From Nereocystis luetkeana (lineage: Eukaryota; Sar; Phaeophyceae; Laminariales; Laminariaceae), in contig JARUPZ010000005.1 in assembly GCA_031213475.1 (NCBI GenBank), forward strand, positions 3,945,732 to 4,009,731: DNA of 64,000 bases, in the 5' to 3' direction. The position numbers were made by a program, and so were the translations under genes. The notes beneath the pieces are model-generated. The model worked only from the letters and a program-made list of their open reading frames with translations, did not search any database and was not told where the DNA came from. Numbering within the stretch: the first letter of the stretch is position 1; every line of letters starts with the position of its first letter. Positions 12,347 to 26,500 of the stretch are shown piece by piece.

Positions 12347-13585
12347 CGTCTCGTGTGCATGCTGTAGGTATGTACGAGAACAGCAGCAGTGTAGCAACAG
12401 TGTTTTGGTGGTGAGTTCAAGCTGTATTTTTACCCATTCGCCGGAGGAGCAACCATCAAAGAGGAGGTTGGACAGCTACATACTAAGGACTGATGTTACC
12501 GTATAAGACTATCATACGATCACACGGGTGACAAGATTAATACACCCCCTCGGACGGGTTTGCCAACGGAGAGAGTGCAAACGCCGAGCGATGCGTCTAC
12601 ATGAAAAGGTCTCGGGGAGATATTTCCAAAGCCGCATTTTTTTTTTCCTGTCTGTGAAACTTTGGTCTTGGAGGAAAACGTCTCCAAAAATCGTCCCAGC
12701 GTGTGAGTTATCTTGCGTGTTACATGGTATCATCGAAGAGTTTTTAGTCCTAAATTTCCTGAATTTCCGGATATTATTTACGCTTCCTGCTTTTTTGCCC
12801 TCCGTTAAATTTCCTCAAATAGGATTGCTTTATTCTCTTTATTGATTTGTTTTTTCAAAGAACACCGGTCTTTGACTCGTACAGACTTACTCGAGTAAAC
12901 TTTCCGGTCAATGGCCGGTTTTATCCGTAGAGTATGTACAAAATACTCTAGTTGCCTCTACAGAGTAGTGTACAGGCTCTACGGAAGTTGTGCCAGGTAC
13001 ACCGCAGTCTGCGCCCAAACCTAAACCGAAGCTTGGCAATCGACATGGTAATCGAATTCACGTTCTGGAGGCAACTACTTGAAATTAGAGTTGGACGATT
13101 TTTGCAGGGGCAAGGAAGTTCCCAACCACATAGTTTACGTACGAAGTATCACATTTGGGGGGGGGGGGGTCCTGGATTGCGCTTTGAGTACCGTGCACCC
13201 GGCAGGCCCATTGCCTTGGGGCACGCTCTGACCGGCACGGAAGGATACGGGAATGGTACATACGTAGGCTGATACGTGGTACCTCTGGTAGTCGACGCAC
13301 AACGCAATTCCAAGTGACGTTCCTGCAATAACAGGGCTCTGTCACGACAGTCCATTCAAGTCCCCAAACCCCCTGCTTTTCAACTATATTTGAGGTTTCA
13401 TTCCATACTGTGCGAGTGAAAATAACATACTAACCGGTAGTTGCTCACTCGAGGGGCTAAGGCGATCAAAACAGATTGCCTCAGAGGCAAAATTGTAACC
13501 CATACGTACCGCCGGATGAGTCAAAATGGTTGATTGGGTCTGCCCATTTATTTGGTTTCTTTATGACACGTCGTGGTATTATTCC

Positions 13586-13965
13586 CCATGGGTTGCCATG
13601 TCATGGCGCGCCGTGGCATTGCATTGCCATGGTGCTTCATGGGCTCCCACACACTGCCATGGTGCTCCATGGCAATGCCATGGGGTTTGAAGGCACGCTA
13701 TGTCATGCCATGTCATACAAAACACCATGGCATTTCCATGGTATTGGCCCATGGCATCGCCATGGAACGGCACATGCCAATTATATGGTGCCATGGAACG
13801 GGCCACGGTAATTCCATGGTAGTGCCATGACAATGCTATGGCACTGCCAAGCACTGACATGGCACCATGGCTCATGTCTCACCATGAAAACCCATGGCAA
13901 CCCATGGCAATGCCATGGCAACCCATGGCAATGTCATGGCAATGGCGTGCCATGGGTTGCCCAGG
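13586..13965. repeat. CATGG palindrome cluster
   Basis: More than 20 copies of CCATGG, GCCATGGC and close variants occur in 380 bases, with irregular spacing (for example GCAATGCCATGGCAACCCAT). It can form many overlapping hairpins. It is gene-free. Confidence 0.85.
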
Positions 13966-15620
13966 ATGCACGACATTGGACTCCTCCTGTTGTACCAGTA
14001 CTTTGGTGAAGGTACAGCAGTAGTAAGTGGTTCGTATCGACAACAACATATTCATACCAGACAGCACATATGTCACTATCAAGACCAGTTTGATGGTGAA
14101 GATTGGTGTTCTCCAGCACTTACGATTTTTTTTCCCGAATCACTGACTGGGTGACACCGCTTTTGAGGCGGTGCCGCCAGGTATATATGGGAGCCCGGAA
14201 TAGTGGGTTCAAGACCTCTTCACACTTCGGACCGCTACATCGGAGAATCACGACCGTACGTCCAAACATGTTGCCTGCAAGTTTACCTGGGTGCGATATC
14301 AGCAGACCAGGCAGGTTTTCCCAGCCTTTTCGTGTCAAGTATACTAAGTATTCTCACTGTAGCACTCAGGTCGGTATCACCACCTCCCGTATCCCAGGGA
14401 AAGCACACTCGTACACTGACTGAAGCCAAAGCTGAGAGTACAGAAGCGGACAGTAAATCAAAGGTTTTCTAGTAACGCCTCGAAAAGGATTGGAAACCCA
14501 GATTTTTCCCCGGAACAAGCGACAACAAACGACATACCTGGTACTACACACCAGTAGCGAGACAAAGACCGGTTAGGGGTGAGACGGGCGTCGAAGGGGC
14601 TGTTGTGTACTGCTCCAGTAATATATGGCCTTCGACGTACCTTTTTTTTTGCAAACCAATCTGTACCGGGTAGGGTCGCGGGTAGCGGTGTGTGTCGGCC
14701 TGTGCTTGCACATGCACATAATTCGCCCATGGGGCGCGCGCGTTAACCATATATATGGTGAACATAGAGTTTGCCTACTGCGAGATATTGTTGCGAATCC
14801 TCATCTATTCACTGCTTCCTGTGGGTGCCCCGGTAGTATGCGTCCTCAGGGACATTTTTTTTCACGCAGAAATGTATACGCCCAGCATTTGAGTGCTCAT
14901 ACACTTCCTACGCAAGCCAGCTGACGCGTGTGTTCTACAGGGAGGGTCAACATCCGTGCTGATTCATCCCACGAGTGAGGGGCAGGGCGAGATACTCGTA
15001 GCAGATACCAGTCTCTGCTCGGTTACAGTCTACGTTACTACCAGGTATATACGTATATACTGCTGGTGCCTCTAAAACTGTTTCCATTTCAGCAAAATGG
15101 TGGCGTTCGACTAACGATACGGGGCTATGTAGTGATTTGGCCGCAAACGACGTGTTGTCCACTACTACTGCTGCTGCACCAGGTAGATCGTACGTCTTAG
15201 CTTTGCACTTCTGCTCGCGGCCGAGCAGGCTCGAAGCTGATATCCCGCCAATTTTCGTTCTTGTTTGCTCGACGCTGGGGTGAGAAAATTTGTTGCGAAC
15301 TTGTGAGAGTTGTAACAAGGGAGATTTTACTCGCCAACGCATACCTGGTATGTTTCAACTGTGTCCAGTCTTTCAAAAATCGGAGTCAATCATCTTTGGT
15401 CATACCTGGTACTTTTTAGTGGTTTGAGACATGCGGAAAACCCCAGAGTAAAGGAACATCGCTCAAGTTATCGTCGTAATCCATTCGAAGGAGGCAAGGC
15501 CCAAACTCTACGAAGTACACGGGGGGCAACATGTTGGTGGAGTGCGATACAGCAAATCTATCGATATCCAGACAATACCAGAGAGTGCTTGATGTTGATC
15601 GTGTGAGTGGGCGGGAGTAG

Positions 15621-15727
15621 TATTACGGGGGACCATAGGTAATAAGACCTATGGTATGCATAAAAACCATATCTTTAACCATTTTTACTATTAGTAACAG
15701 ACAATGTTTGGTCGTCCCCCGTAATAG
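15621..15727. mobile_element. Inverted-repeat element family B, copy 2
   Basis: The terminal inverted repeats are TATTACGGGGGACCATAGG on the left and GGTCGTCCCCCGTAATAG on the right. The flanking TA may be the target duplication typical of Tc1/mariner-type MITEs. It lies between genes. Confidence 0.8.
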
Positions 15728-16437
15728 TACTATTTCAACAAACAGCAGTATTACTTGACAGCTGACGGCGCATGATCTATACCCATACCGGACATGAACG
15801 ATAGGATGTCGGCGTCGACACCAACGGACATAAAAATGTTGATAGTCTCGGACAGGGATGCTCTCATCAGGCAATAAGCACACACATTTTCCCTCGCGTT
15901 TAGCTTTCTTTATATAACCGACGATGGTGACGACTCGTCAACTATTACTCAACCTTCCTCGAGACGAAACAGAAAAATCCCAAGGAAGCCTTGTTCACGT
16001 CTCACAGCATCAGCGTGGGCAACCATAACCACCCCCAAGCCATAGAGTGCGCGGTTAATATACTACCGCATTTAACCACTCAATACATACTCTGTTGGAC
16101 TATGCAATGTGCCACCAAGCACGACAACACACATCATCTCTATACAACGAACGGTACGACTAAAGGCAAAAAACGCTGTATAGCCTTGGACAACGTCACG
16201 AGACATCCATCCGGGATTTTCTACGAGTGACATACCATGTTTTGTTTTACTTTATCAGAAAAACGCGGGGAACAAAAACTGAACCACCTGTGTACAGACA
16301 CAGCCACGAGAAGTACCAGATGGATCGACATCCTTCGTCTATCAACACGACCGACTTCCACAACCTTCCAACTGGCATCCGGCACTCTCGTCCCTCCGAC
16401 TTCGAAGCTAATTTGCCGATGAGGAGGCATGACGCAC

Positions 16438-17514
16438 TCAGACGAGGTAACTCTCAATCGACTCTCCCAGAATTCCTTCAATGTACTTGATCAAAGCCCG
16501 GCACTCGCTTTCAACTTCTGGGTGGCCATCCTGAAAGGAACGAGAAAATTAACAACAGAGAGCAAAAGAGGAGGAGGGGTGTGAGTTCTCCTTCAAAATG
16601 TGCTTTGCGCCTGGTATGCTATTAATAGTGTATTAAGTATACGTATACAGTGAAAAACAAACTATTATAAAACAAGAACTCAAGACACCCAAGCGATCCC
16701 CCCCCCCGCCAAATTGATGACAGTCGGAAGAAAACTTGTGGAACTATTAATAGCAACCCCGGTGGCGTATTACGACAACAGGGGACAATAAAACATGCGC
16801 GGAATCCACTTTTCTCACCTCGAGCAGCTCGCTCAGGAAGGGTAAGCATTCCGGCAGCAGAGACAGGAACTCCTCGCCCACCACCTCGAAGCACTGCCGC
16901 AACGACACCAGCGCGGCAACACGCACGCCGGCCCGCCTCGACCTCGTCCGCATCAGCACCGCGCTCGCCAGTGATTTCCACAGTACATCCTTACCGGAAG
17001 CCGCCGCTAGCTGCGCCAGACACGGCCCCACAAGCTCCTCGGCATGCTGCCTACACGAGGCAATCTCGTCATCCGGCACCGCCGCCTCTTCCACCCCGGC
17101 CGCGGAGGATAACGACTCCGTTTGGAAACTCGAGCCGCACTCGAGCTGGGACACGGCCGCGGGCATGATCATCTCGAAGCGAGCCTTGTCCACGAACCCA
17201 GATCGGTCTGACTGGAAGCAGCTCCGCATGGCGGACAGGACAAGACGCGCCGCCGCGGCCCGCCGCCAGCGGACCTCTGCCGTGGTGGCGGTAGCATTAC
17301 CCTCATCCTCGTCCTCGGACATGGCGGTAGCGCCGCCGCGGGAGGCCTCTTTTTCCTTCTTCCGTCTCTTCCGGAGCGCTTCGTCCTTCGCTTCTCGTTT
17401 TCGCTTGGCGGAGGAGGAACAACTCGAGGAACCGTCTGTGGCTAGGAGACTAGCAGCCTCCATATCATCGCAGCAGTCTGTCAAGACGTGCGCGAAGTAC
17501 GGCGTGAAGATGCT
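16438..17514 (-). CDS. UTP10: UTP10 last two exons, BP28CT domain
   Basis: Exon 26 (16819-17514) starts SIFTPYFAHVLTD. It carries a charged Lys/Arg-rich linker and the conserved BP28CT segment MRTRSRRAGVRVAALVSL and LLPECLPFLSELLE. Exon 27 (16438-16530) adds DGHPEVESECRALIKYIEG and ends ESYLV-stop at 16438-16440. The Lys/Arg cluster (KRKREAKDEALRKRRKKEK) looks like a nuclear or nucleolar localisation signal. Confidence 0.95.
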
Positions 17515-20500
17515 CTGCGCGGAGCAGGGTCGTCGTAGGAGGCGAGGCGGGCGAGGGAAAAAAGCAAGCGCAGTCAGCAAGGTCGTGGGACAGAAAGCAA
17601 GCCATTATGAAAAGTTGCTAAAACGACTGTCGTCGTTGCTCATGTGACCACAATCAGCAAAGGGGCGAGCTTACAAACAAAACAGTCCCGCGACAACCAA
17701 ACTATATACGCATGTACATTATAATCGTACATTGGTTGATATTGAAACCCGTTGTCCCGTCTCAACCCCGACCCAGGACCAGCAATACAACGCACCATTT
17801 ACAGCTGCTCTGCCCATAAAATGCAACCGACATACTGGGCACCGGACGAAATACCCTATGCACGATTGTTCTTGTAAAAATATACACCAACTTCCTAGCC
17901 CATCACCTTTAATGCCGACGACAGGCCATCGAGCACCCTGTAGAACGAAAGCCGTCGATCAAGTCCGCCGAGGGTTGCCTCCTTCGAACCGTCCTCAGCC
18001 GCGAGCGCAGCCTTCCACTCGCACAGGTGCAGGAACAAAGGCCTCAGCTCCACCTCACTCAGCTTCATGACAAGAGACACCATTGCTGAAGACGCCTCCG
18101 TCTCCACAAGGTCAGCGCTCGTCCGCACCTGTAAATAAATTAAACAGAGGGGGGGGGGGGGGGGGGGGCGCTTCAGCTTCCCTCCAGTAAAAAAAAAAAG
18201 AAAAAGTACCCTAGATTGGCCAAATATCATTACCAGTAATCCGCCATGAACGTTGCGTTTAGTGGGCACGAGAGCGGTCAGGCAAAGCAAGCGAAGCCTA
18301 CGCGGAGAAAGCGGGGCTACTCCTCTCGTATTTTGTTTCAAAAGCTACACCGGCGTGATTTTTGCTACTGGCGCATTGTTACACCCACACCAACTACACT
18401 GCGCGCCGAGTGGGGGGCGGCAGTCCGTTCGCTGGAACAACCGACACGCAAAAAATAGTGCTCGCCAGGGCACACGATTGAAAAAAATGACCCAAGAACA
18501 AGCGAGAACAGCCGTTGCGCAACAGCGACAGACTGACGACTGACCTCGGGGGCTGACCCTGAAGCGTGGACCCTCCGAAAGTCAAGGGCTTCCGTTAGCA
18601 GGCGGGACAACTGCGGGAGGGCTGCAGACGCCGCCTCCTTCTCCAAACCCGAAAGTATCTACAGCAGAGGAAATAGAAACAGACAGGAGAGGAGTACGAG
18701 CAAAGGCAGTTTCGTCAGAAACGTGCGATACTACAACACAGCGTTCCCGATATTCAACCCCTTACCAGCAAAAAAACCCCAAGAATGGTGGTAATGCGTT
18801 TGGCGCCCCTGAATCGCGCTGTCTCTACGCATAAATAAATACCCACGCGGCCCACGCAACACCTTTCCACGTGCAAGACACAGCACGAATACTCAACGCT
18901 TTGCGCAAATCAAATCACTTAACACCTGCCGAACACATCTCACCTCTTGCACGTAAGACAGCAGCCGCGCCACCTTCCTAGCCGTCACCAACACCACCAC
19001 CGCCTGCCCCCTGCCGGTCGCCTCCTCCTCCAAACAGCCAGAGTACGAGGCGCACACTGCAGGAATGAGCAGCCTCGGCTCCACCCCCGACGCCAGCAAC
19101 GACAAGACGCGGTCCGCCGCCTGCGTGCCCGTACGCCCACCCGGGGCCACGGACCCGCCGTCCCCTCCGTTAAAAACGCCTCCTCTACCGTCGGCCCCCC
19201 GGAGGGCGACCGCCAATATCCGGCCGAGGTAAGGGCTGAGGAAGGACGGAAGACTAGCGGCAACGGTGGCCACTGCAGACAAGGCGCTTGTCCAAAGCAA
19301 GCTCCCACCCCCTCCACTATTAACGCCTGCGGCCTTAGCTCCTCCGTCCTCTAGGATAGGGCCGGGTGTGTCGACAAGCTTCGCATCCCCCAAGGGTTGT
19401 TGCTTGGAGTGGTGCTCGAGGGCGTGTAACATGGCGGGGAAAAACCGAGGCAGGTGGGGAAAGGCGCGGACGCCGAGGACAGCGCAGAGGGTTGCCAAGA
19501 GAAGGAAGGCGCTCGCTCGGAGTGGAAGTATACCTTCAGCCCCGGCCTCGCCGATGCCTGCGTGAAAAACACGACGCGGGGCGAAAACAGAAGCGGAGGG
19601 AGAGAGGGGGGGGGGGGGTGGTGGTCAAATAGACGTTCCGTGGCGGAAGGCAAATGCCAATGAAGCAGCAAGGCGTCAAAAAATTACGTGAACAAAAAAA
19701 AATGTTTTCCGTTCTACTGTAGATTGAACTCGTCCGAAGACACTTTACTTTTGTCCCTAAAAAAACGGACACCCGGAAAAGAGATCCCGAAGAGAGTATT
19801 CCAGCACAACACAAAAAGAGAGTAGGAAAAAACCAGGATACAACGCCGCCAGACCCGGTCGAAAACAACGAAAAAAACATCCCGTCTCCACCCTCACCAG
19901 GCAAAGAAGCAGGACCCACTCCAGCCACGATCTCCGTCACATCGTCCACCACACCGACAAAAGCAGCCTGGTGCCGCCTCCCAAGAACGCGAGCCAGCAC
20001 GTCCAGGCTCAACAGCGCCGTCTGCCGATTAACAGCGCTCTCTTCCTCTGCCTCCTCCTCGTTCGTCGAGGGCCCCATCACCTCTTCGAGGTTGGGGTCG
20101 GACTCCATGTCAGAATTATCGCCGGAGGAGGGGCTGCGAGTACTTCTTCCCATCGCGACCATTCGGAGCGAAGGTACCATCTCGACGAAGAGGTATTCTT
20201 CTCCCGGGGACAGGCGCGGCGCAGCCCCACCCGCGGCGGCGGGATCAAGTCGGCGCGTGAACATCTGCAGGGCCTTCCGTCGAAGGTGCGGGTCCTGAGA
20301 AACCAAGACGATGACCGCCAAAAAAAAAAAAAAGTGGACGCGGAGGTTGAATGTCGCAGGGAAGAGCGGGAGATAGCGCCAGTAGGGCATCAGCGTGGGG
20401 CAAATTCGTCGCAGTTAAAAGGACGCAATACGTGGCGGAAAATACCCAAGTGCTCGACTCGGTTGCAGCCTGTTGCTGGAGCAACGAAGCAGCCCAATAT

Positions 20501-23500
20501 AGAGGGTAGAAAGGGAGGTGGTTCTATTGCTTCCTGCCAATTACTGCAGTAAAAGATTGATCAAAGACCTAATTTTCCGCCGACTCGGCCAGTAAACCTG
20601 GCCCCAAAAAGGGGTGAGGGTTTGAAGATGTGTCGGGTTTGTATATCCGCACCGCGAACGAGGTAGTGCGGGCGGGAAAGTTGACCCGAATGCATCAATA
20701 TGGCAGGATTGGACAAACCACGATGGGTGGGAAACCCCGCCGGGGTAAGTTTATTCCTGCGGTATCGCCGAGACACCACTGAAAAACGAGACGAAAACGG
20801 CACCGAAACTGTTCAAAGAAAAGTACGTATACCCGCTGTGCTGTATACCACGCCGAGCAGTGACAAACTGCGAGTGCCTCTTTTACAACTCTCCTCACTT
20901 CTCTAAAACCAAACTACGGCCAGGTAAAAAAAGTCTTACAACTCACCGCACTCCTCTGCAACCAAATCGCGGCCACGTAGTAAAGGTCTCACTCGATCCC
21001 TTGGCGAATGCACACGCACGCGCGTGTTTTTTTCCGCGAAACATACAACTCGGGGAATAAGAGTAGCTCCACGAGTATTTACGTTTAATAAAATGAAGGG
21101 AAAATGTATCCCGACACATTCATGCACACGCTCCCGATAACTAGTCGGGAAACACGAAGATACAGTCACTAAATTCACACACCTGGTGCCGCAAGAGCTC
21201 CTGGGTGACGGCGACGAAGGACGGCACCGAAAGCAAAGACTGCAGGGTCTCGAACACCGAGTACCCCAGCCCCTGCAGGGTTGCCCAAGACGGTCCATTT
21301 CCGCTGCCGCCGGGAGGAGAGTTGGGACCATTTTCACAAGCCGCGAGTGTCCGAAGCAACAGCAGAAGTTCCTGCCGATAGAAACAAACACAAAAAAATG
21401 AAGAGGGGTCTAAATTTGTTCGCCGACGAGCCAGACACAAGGTTTGCCTGATGGAAAAAAACGGGAAAAAGTCAGAGCAGATCAGGGCAAGCAATCCTCG
21501 GTAGTTTTGACGCGGTGGCGAATCACGCGGAACGGTGAGGTCCCGTGGTCCCTTCCGTTCCTGAGGGCGCGGGAGGCAGCAGCTATTTCGCCTTCTTTTG
21601 AACTTGACGTGAGAAAATTTTACCAGGTACACCACATTTTGTACCAGGTGAACGTAAATATTCAAAGGGAAATGCGCGGGCTCTGATTGTCCGGATCGTC
21701 GTGGGGTTTAAAGCCAGACCAGGAATGCCCAGAAGCCCCCCGCTGTCAGACGGTAATCTAGCGCTGCCATATGGAAGACTCGGCGATGGGTGGGTAAGCT
21801 TCCACACCGAGAGGCAAAGAGGCGCGCAAAAAAACACGAGAAAACGTTGGAACTCTTCATCTACGGGTAAGCCATACCTGGTATGGACACAAGAGCAAAA
21901 AAATCGTGTAATTCGGTTTTGAATTGGATTATCTGTCGCCAAAAGTGAAATGACAGGAGGAGGGGCTTCTATGACGCAAACACTGACCTCGCAGAGCAAG
22001 AGAAAGCCTTCCTGAACACCGTCGCCTCCCGCCTCTCCGTCTCTCTCAGCCGAGGCCGCAACGGTCATCAACAACGGCTTCGACACCAAGTGGTCTCGTA
22101 CAAACGCCAACACCGTTTCCAGGAAAACTCCCTGAACAACTGACGCAGCTCGGTCGACGCCCCCCTCCCCACCGTCGCTTCTCTGCACTACCTCCGCGTT
22201 TGACAGCTCCACCAGAGCTCTCAAGTCCATCGTCATGAAGGTGTTTTTCAAACCAGGGGATGACTTACTCGTGTCCCCGTCCGCTCGTTCTTCTGCTGCT
22301 GCCTTCGTCTGGTCGAGGGAGAGATTGAGGTAGCTTGCTTCTTTCTCTTGCACCTGTCCACCGCCGTCGTCATCGGCGGCGGGGATTAACTGTTCTAGGG
22401 CGTCTTCCAGAGCACTGCCAGAGAGGCTTCCCGACTTCTCCGCGGTGAAGACGGACAGACGGCGGCAGGCCTGCACGAGGCCGACAAGGGCCCGAACCTG
22501 CGAACCGACAAGAAAGCACCACGCCACCGGCGAAAATAACTCAGCTCTTCGGCATGCAGCGTGAGTCAAGGATGAGTTTAGTGAGAGCAACTAGTCTTCT
22601 TGGTACCGGGGTGACCGCTCGAGTACGACCAGATAGACCAGCTTTGGTGCCCGTATCCCACAGTATACATGGTACTCTTTGCTGCGAAACACCCCAGCAG
22701 CATACAACCTGGAGTGGATCTCTGGGGAAAAAATCAAGAGCTCTCCGTCGGCAAGGCACAGCATGAACCAAGAGTCTGATCAGTGGGGTGGATATACTCT
22801 TCAGGTACCGTGGTATGCACTCTAGGGGGCTTGCGTGGCCAATCGCGTGTCCTGGACGGCATGCCCGCCTTCGTGCATTCAAGCTCGTCCTGTGACCAGA
22901 CCGGAGGTCAGTCGGGTGGCGCCCTCAGCGTTCGCGGTTTATGTCATGTCCTGATCGATTGTTTATTGATCATTTCCTTGTCGCGCTGCTAAATAGTTGC
23001 CATGCCGCACAGGGAATACAAGCGCGGCTCTCCCTCCCTACGACTACAACAATGAGTGCGACGGCTCCCCCTTCCTCCGTGCAAGTGAAACAAGGAGGCT
23101 TTCCCGACTGGGAGGCCCATGTACCCTGCTGGTGACGCCCCGTTTATATGATTTCAGATTAAGGCCGATCGCCCCGGTGGTTCAAGTGGTTAACCTCGAA
23201 TTCTACTTGTGTTTGAGTGCTGGGTTCGAGCCCCAGGTGGGTCGGACATTTGACTTTATTTGCAAAAATAAAAAGGATTCAATTGTTGAGAGCGCCTTGC
23301 AGCGTGGGCAGGCACAATTCGATGCGAGTCGACGCGGGAAGAAAAGGCTATGTGACCCCGGATCTGAGTTACGAGTTGGAAGGAGAGAGAAGAAGATGTG
23401 CGAAGATGATAAATGGGATGAGCAAAAAAAAAAAAAAAAAAAAAAACAGCAGGAAAAAAATCAATGAACACAGAACTGAAGCAAACCTAGAATCCCCACC

Positions 23501-26500
23501 TGAGATTTCCCTCCTGAGCAATGGACGGTCTGATGCGCGAATTCCACCAGGGTAGAAGAAGCATCTTCCTGCTCCGACGCACGCGTTTTCTTCTTGCCAC
23601 CGCGTTCATCTTTCTCTTCCACCGCAACCGCTCGGCGCAGGAGCAGCGCCGACAATATGGCGAGCGAATCGTCGCCGAGAGAGTCCACGAGAGTTCCGAA
23701 GAGAAGGCGGCGAGCGTGTACAGGGGCATCGCCTAGCGCGTCCACGAATACCTGTTGGTCGATCAGTGCATAGTTTCAGGACGAAAAAAAGAAACGGTCG
23801 GTTGAGAAGCCGATTAGGCAAAAAAAAAAATGAGGGGAGACATTTAGTCTTGCTCTCCTCTTGCGATGGTTCTGGTCGGCGCCTCGACAAAAAGGAACGA
23901 CAAACATGGCTCCCGAGAAAAGAGTCCTCACGCCCTGGAAACACAGAGGAGAGTCGAGAGCGATAAAAAACGACTATGTACGTGGTCCGTTGCCAAGCAC
24001 TTCGTACACCCGACCGCAACACACCAATGAACAATAAGAAAAATTCACGGGATATATGGCCCTTTGGCACATGCACCACTTTCCACATTCCTACTATTAA
24101 TAGACTAATCCTCTTGCCAGGTACTTTCTAAACCCAGTGTTGATGACTACCGATAAAAAAGAACGCATCACTCCCCCCGCCCCCGGTTACCCCAGCCGAC
24201 CCACCTGCGCCACAAGGTGCGCTCCGACGCCGACCTCAGCTCCGTGGGCTCTCAAGGCAGGCACGACGCTCTGCACCGCCTTCTGGGTTTGTCGCAACGC
24301 CGCTCTACCACCTCCAACGGACCCTTCCCCCGTCGTGGCACCTTCGCACACAGCGCCCAGGAGAGAGCGCAGGCGAGACGCCATCGCCGCTGGGAACAGA
24401 GTGGCCATTCGGGACAACAGGGCCAGCCCGCTATTTCTGCAAATACGGGACAAAAGGAGGCCGCGTCGGTGTGACAGAACGAGAGGTGAGACAGGAAGGC
24501 GGGGGGGGGGGGGTCGGAGAGTCCAGATCGTCTAAATCCTGACCTGTCGTTAGGACATGTTGTGCAGTATCTGTAACGGGTAAATCCAACCCAGGAAAAA
24601 CTTCCTAGATCATGCAGACTTTGCGGCTCCCTCACTTCCTTCATGATCATCAGGCAAATCACGAATACCAGAAAGTAAACTTACTCTGAAAAAACTAAAT
24701 AAAGGAATCGTGAACCAATCATCTGTCGAACGTGTGCACATGGGGAGAAGCTATTTGTATCTGCCCGCGGAAGGATAACAATCTATTTCTTGCAGTAGCT
24801 TTGACGTTTGTGGACTACGTGGTATTATATGAACACGGCCCTCATTTTCTACTGATCAGTCCCGAAACTTGCTTGTTTCGAGAGGAACAAAACGGCCGTC
24901 GGCGCACGACCTGTTACACGGAAGCGAACCAGACTCTTACGTCGGTGCGGGTGTGCTCGAAAGGGCTTTTTTATTCTAGAGACTTTTTGCTTGCGCATAC
25001 CTGGTATGTGAACCATCCCAAAAAGGTCCCGGACGAGCGCTCAGCATTAGCATGGAATATTCGAGCATTTCTCCCGAAGGAAATCTCAAGTATTAGAAAT
25101 GTTTTGTCGTCACGGCGCTGCCCAATCCGAGATAACCCCACCCGCAAACAAAAAAAGAGCATGCAACTTTGTAGCGACAGCAAATATAATAGGGGGAATT
25201 TACAAGGCAAGTCCCAACATCACGGCAAACAAGCTCACGGCAAAATACCAGCAAGGGCTGGGGAACAAGGAAAACACCACAAAAAAGGCGACAACGCTCC
25301 TAGGGCCGAAACCAGCATGCCGTCATGTAGGATCAAATCAACCCAAAAACGTGGGTGGCGTAGTGTACAAACCTCGTCACGTTACAGCGAGAGCTCAGCA
25401 TTAGCATGGAATATTCGAGCACGTTCCCCGGAGGAAATCTCAAGTATTAGAAATGTTTTGTCGTCACAGCGCTGCCTGCCTTCATGAGGTAACCACAATA
25501 TGTACGACCAACCCGCCCAAAGCAGGAATACATCTCCGTTCTACAGAAGCCTTTCACCAACAGAAAACAGCAAACCAAGTTCAAAAGTATGAAACTGATG
25601 GCACATATTTTGTTGCACGCTAAATCTTTTCAAGATGCTTGTATCGAATCCACGCAAAAAAATAAAATAAAATACATAACTGGTGTACTTTCACGTATAC
25701 CTTACCGGGTATACACCAGGATACCTGGTACAAAAAAAACTTATGCAACAACGCCCAAGTGGCAAAAACTACGTCACTCGCCTGGTTTGCGGGCTTGGGT
25801 TCTCCCGAACGCAACTCAAAACCCTCTCCGCGTCATCCCCAGCCCGACTCCCGTCGTACAACCCCTCCCCTTCCCCGACAGTCGACGAGGGCGACCCCCC
25901 CGTACGCCCCCGCCGCCTCAGCACGGCTCCGAGAACGTCCATGGTCAACCACAACGCGTACTCAACCGCGGCAATATCGCCTTCCGATGCTTCAGCAACC
26001 GCCCCCGCCTCGTCAACACGAGGGTGTGACACGGAGGAGGAGCCGCAGCTTTGCGCCGCGGAGAGCAACGAGGGAAGGGCGTCAAACAAGGGCTTCGCCA
26101 GCTCGAGGGCGGCGGAACCTCTCCACGCGACACTTCCCGGCCTCTCCGCAGCGTTGGCGTGAGAACCGGCCCCGGAAGAAGAGTGGCCTTTTCTCCGCCG
26201 GGAGGAACGGTCGGCGGAGGAAGAGGAGTAAGACGGACCGCAGAGCGCCTGAGCAAGCTCGACAACGCCTCCCAACTTGGAAACCCAGACGGTCATAGTT
26301 GTCGTTTGTTTACGTTTCTTGAGAATCAAGATAGGGAGAGGACGGGGGGGGGGGGGGGGCAGGCCGAAATGAGCGAATGTGATTGCAAAATATACTTTCG
26401 AAGTATGTACATGAACATAAAAATATGGATTCGTCCAATCGTAATATATTTTTACGTGGAGATTCAAGAAAAGTGTTGAAAAATGAACGATAAGCGCAGC

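Larger units (their letters stand above)
12347..16437. other. Gene-free region between SET gene 5' end and UTP10 3' end
   Basis: I recognise no protein or RNA gene in these 4.1 kb. It must hold the promoter of the - strand SET-domain gene, but no clear core element is visible. It contains the CATGG palindrome cluster (13586-13965), one 107-bp inverted-repeat element (15621-15727), a G12 run near 13157 and several copies of the TACCWGGTA palindrome. Confidence 0.55.

Noticed and set aside
21583..22590. Recurrent peptide PSLPYGSARLPSDSGGLLGI in several reading frames
   Set aside because: It is the antisense translation of the family C repeat, not a shared protein domain.
23168..23243. A functional tRNA gene
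   Set aside because: The A and B boxes are present, but the cloverleaf is not convincing and the sequence continues into a repeated body with an A tail. It is a SINE head.
24732..25487. 251-codon + strand reading frame, the longest not explained by a gene
   Set aside because: It lies inside a UTP10 intron, contains both 87-base direct repeats, and has no recognisable domain.
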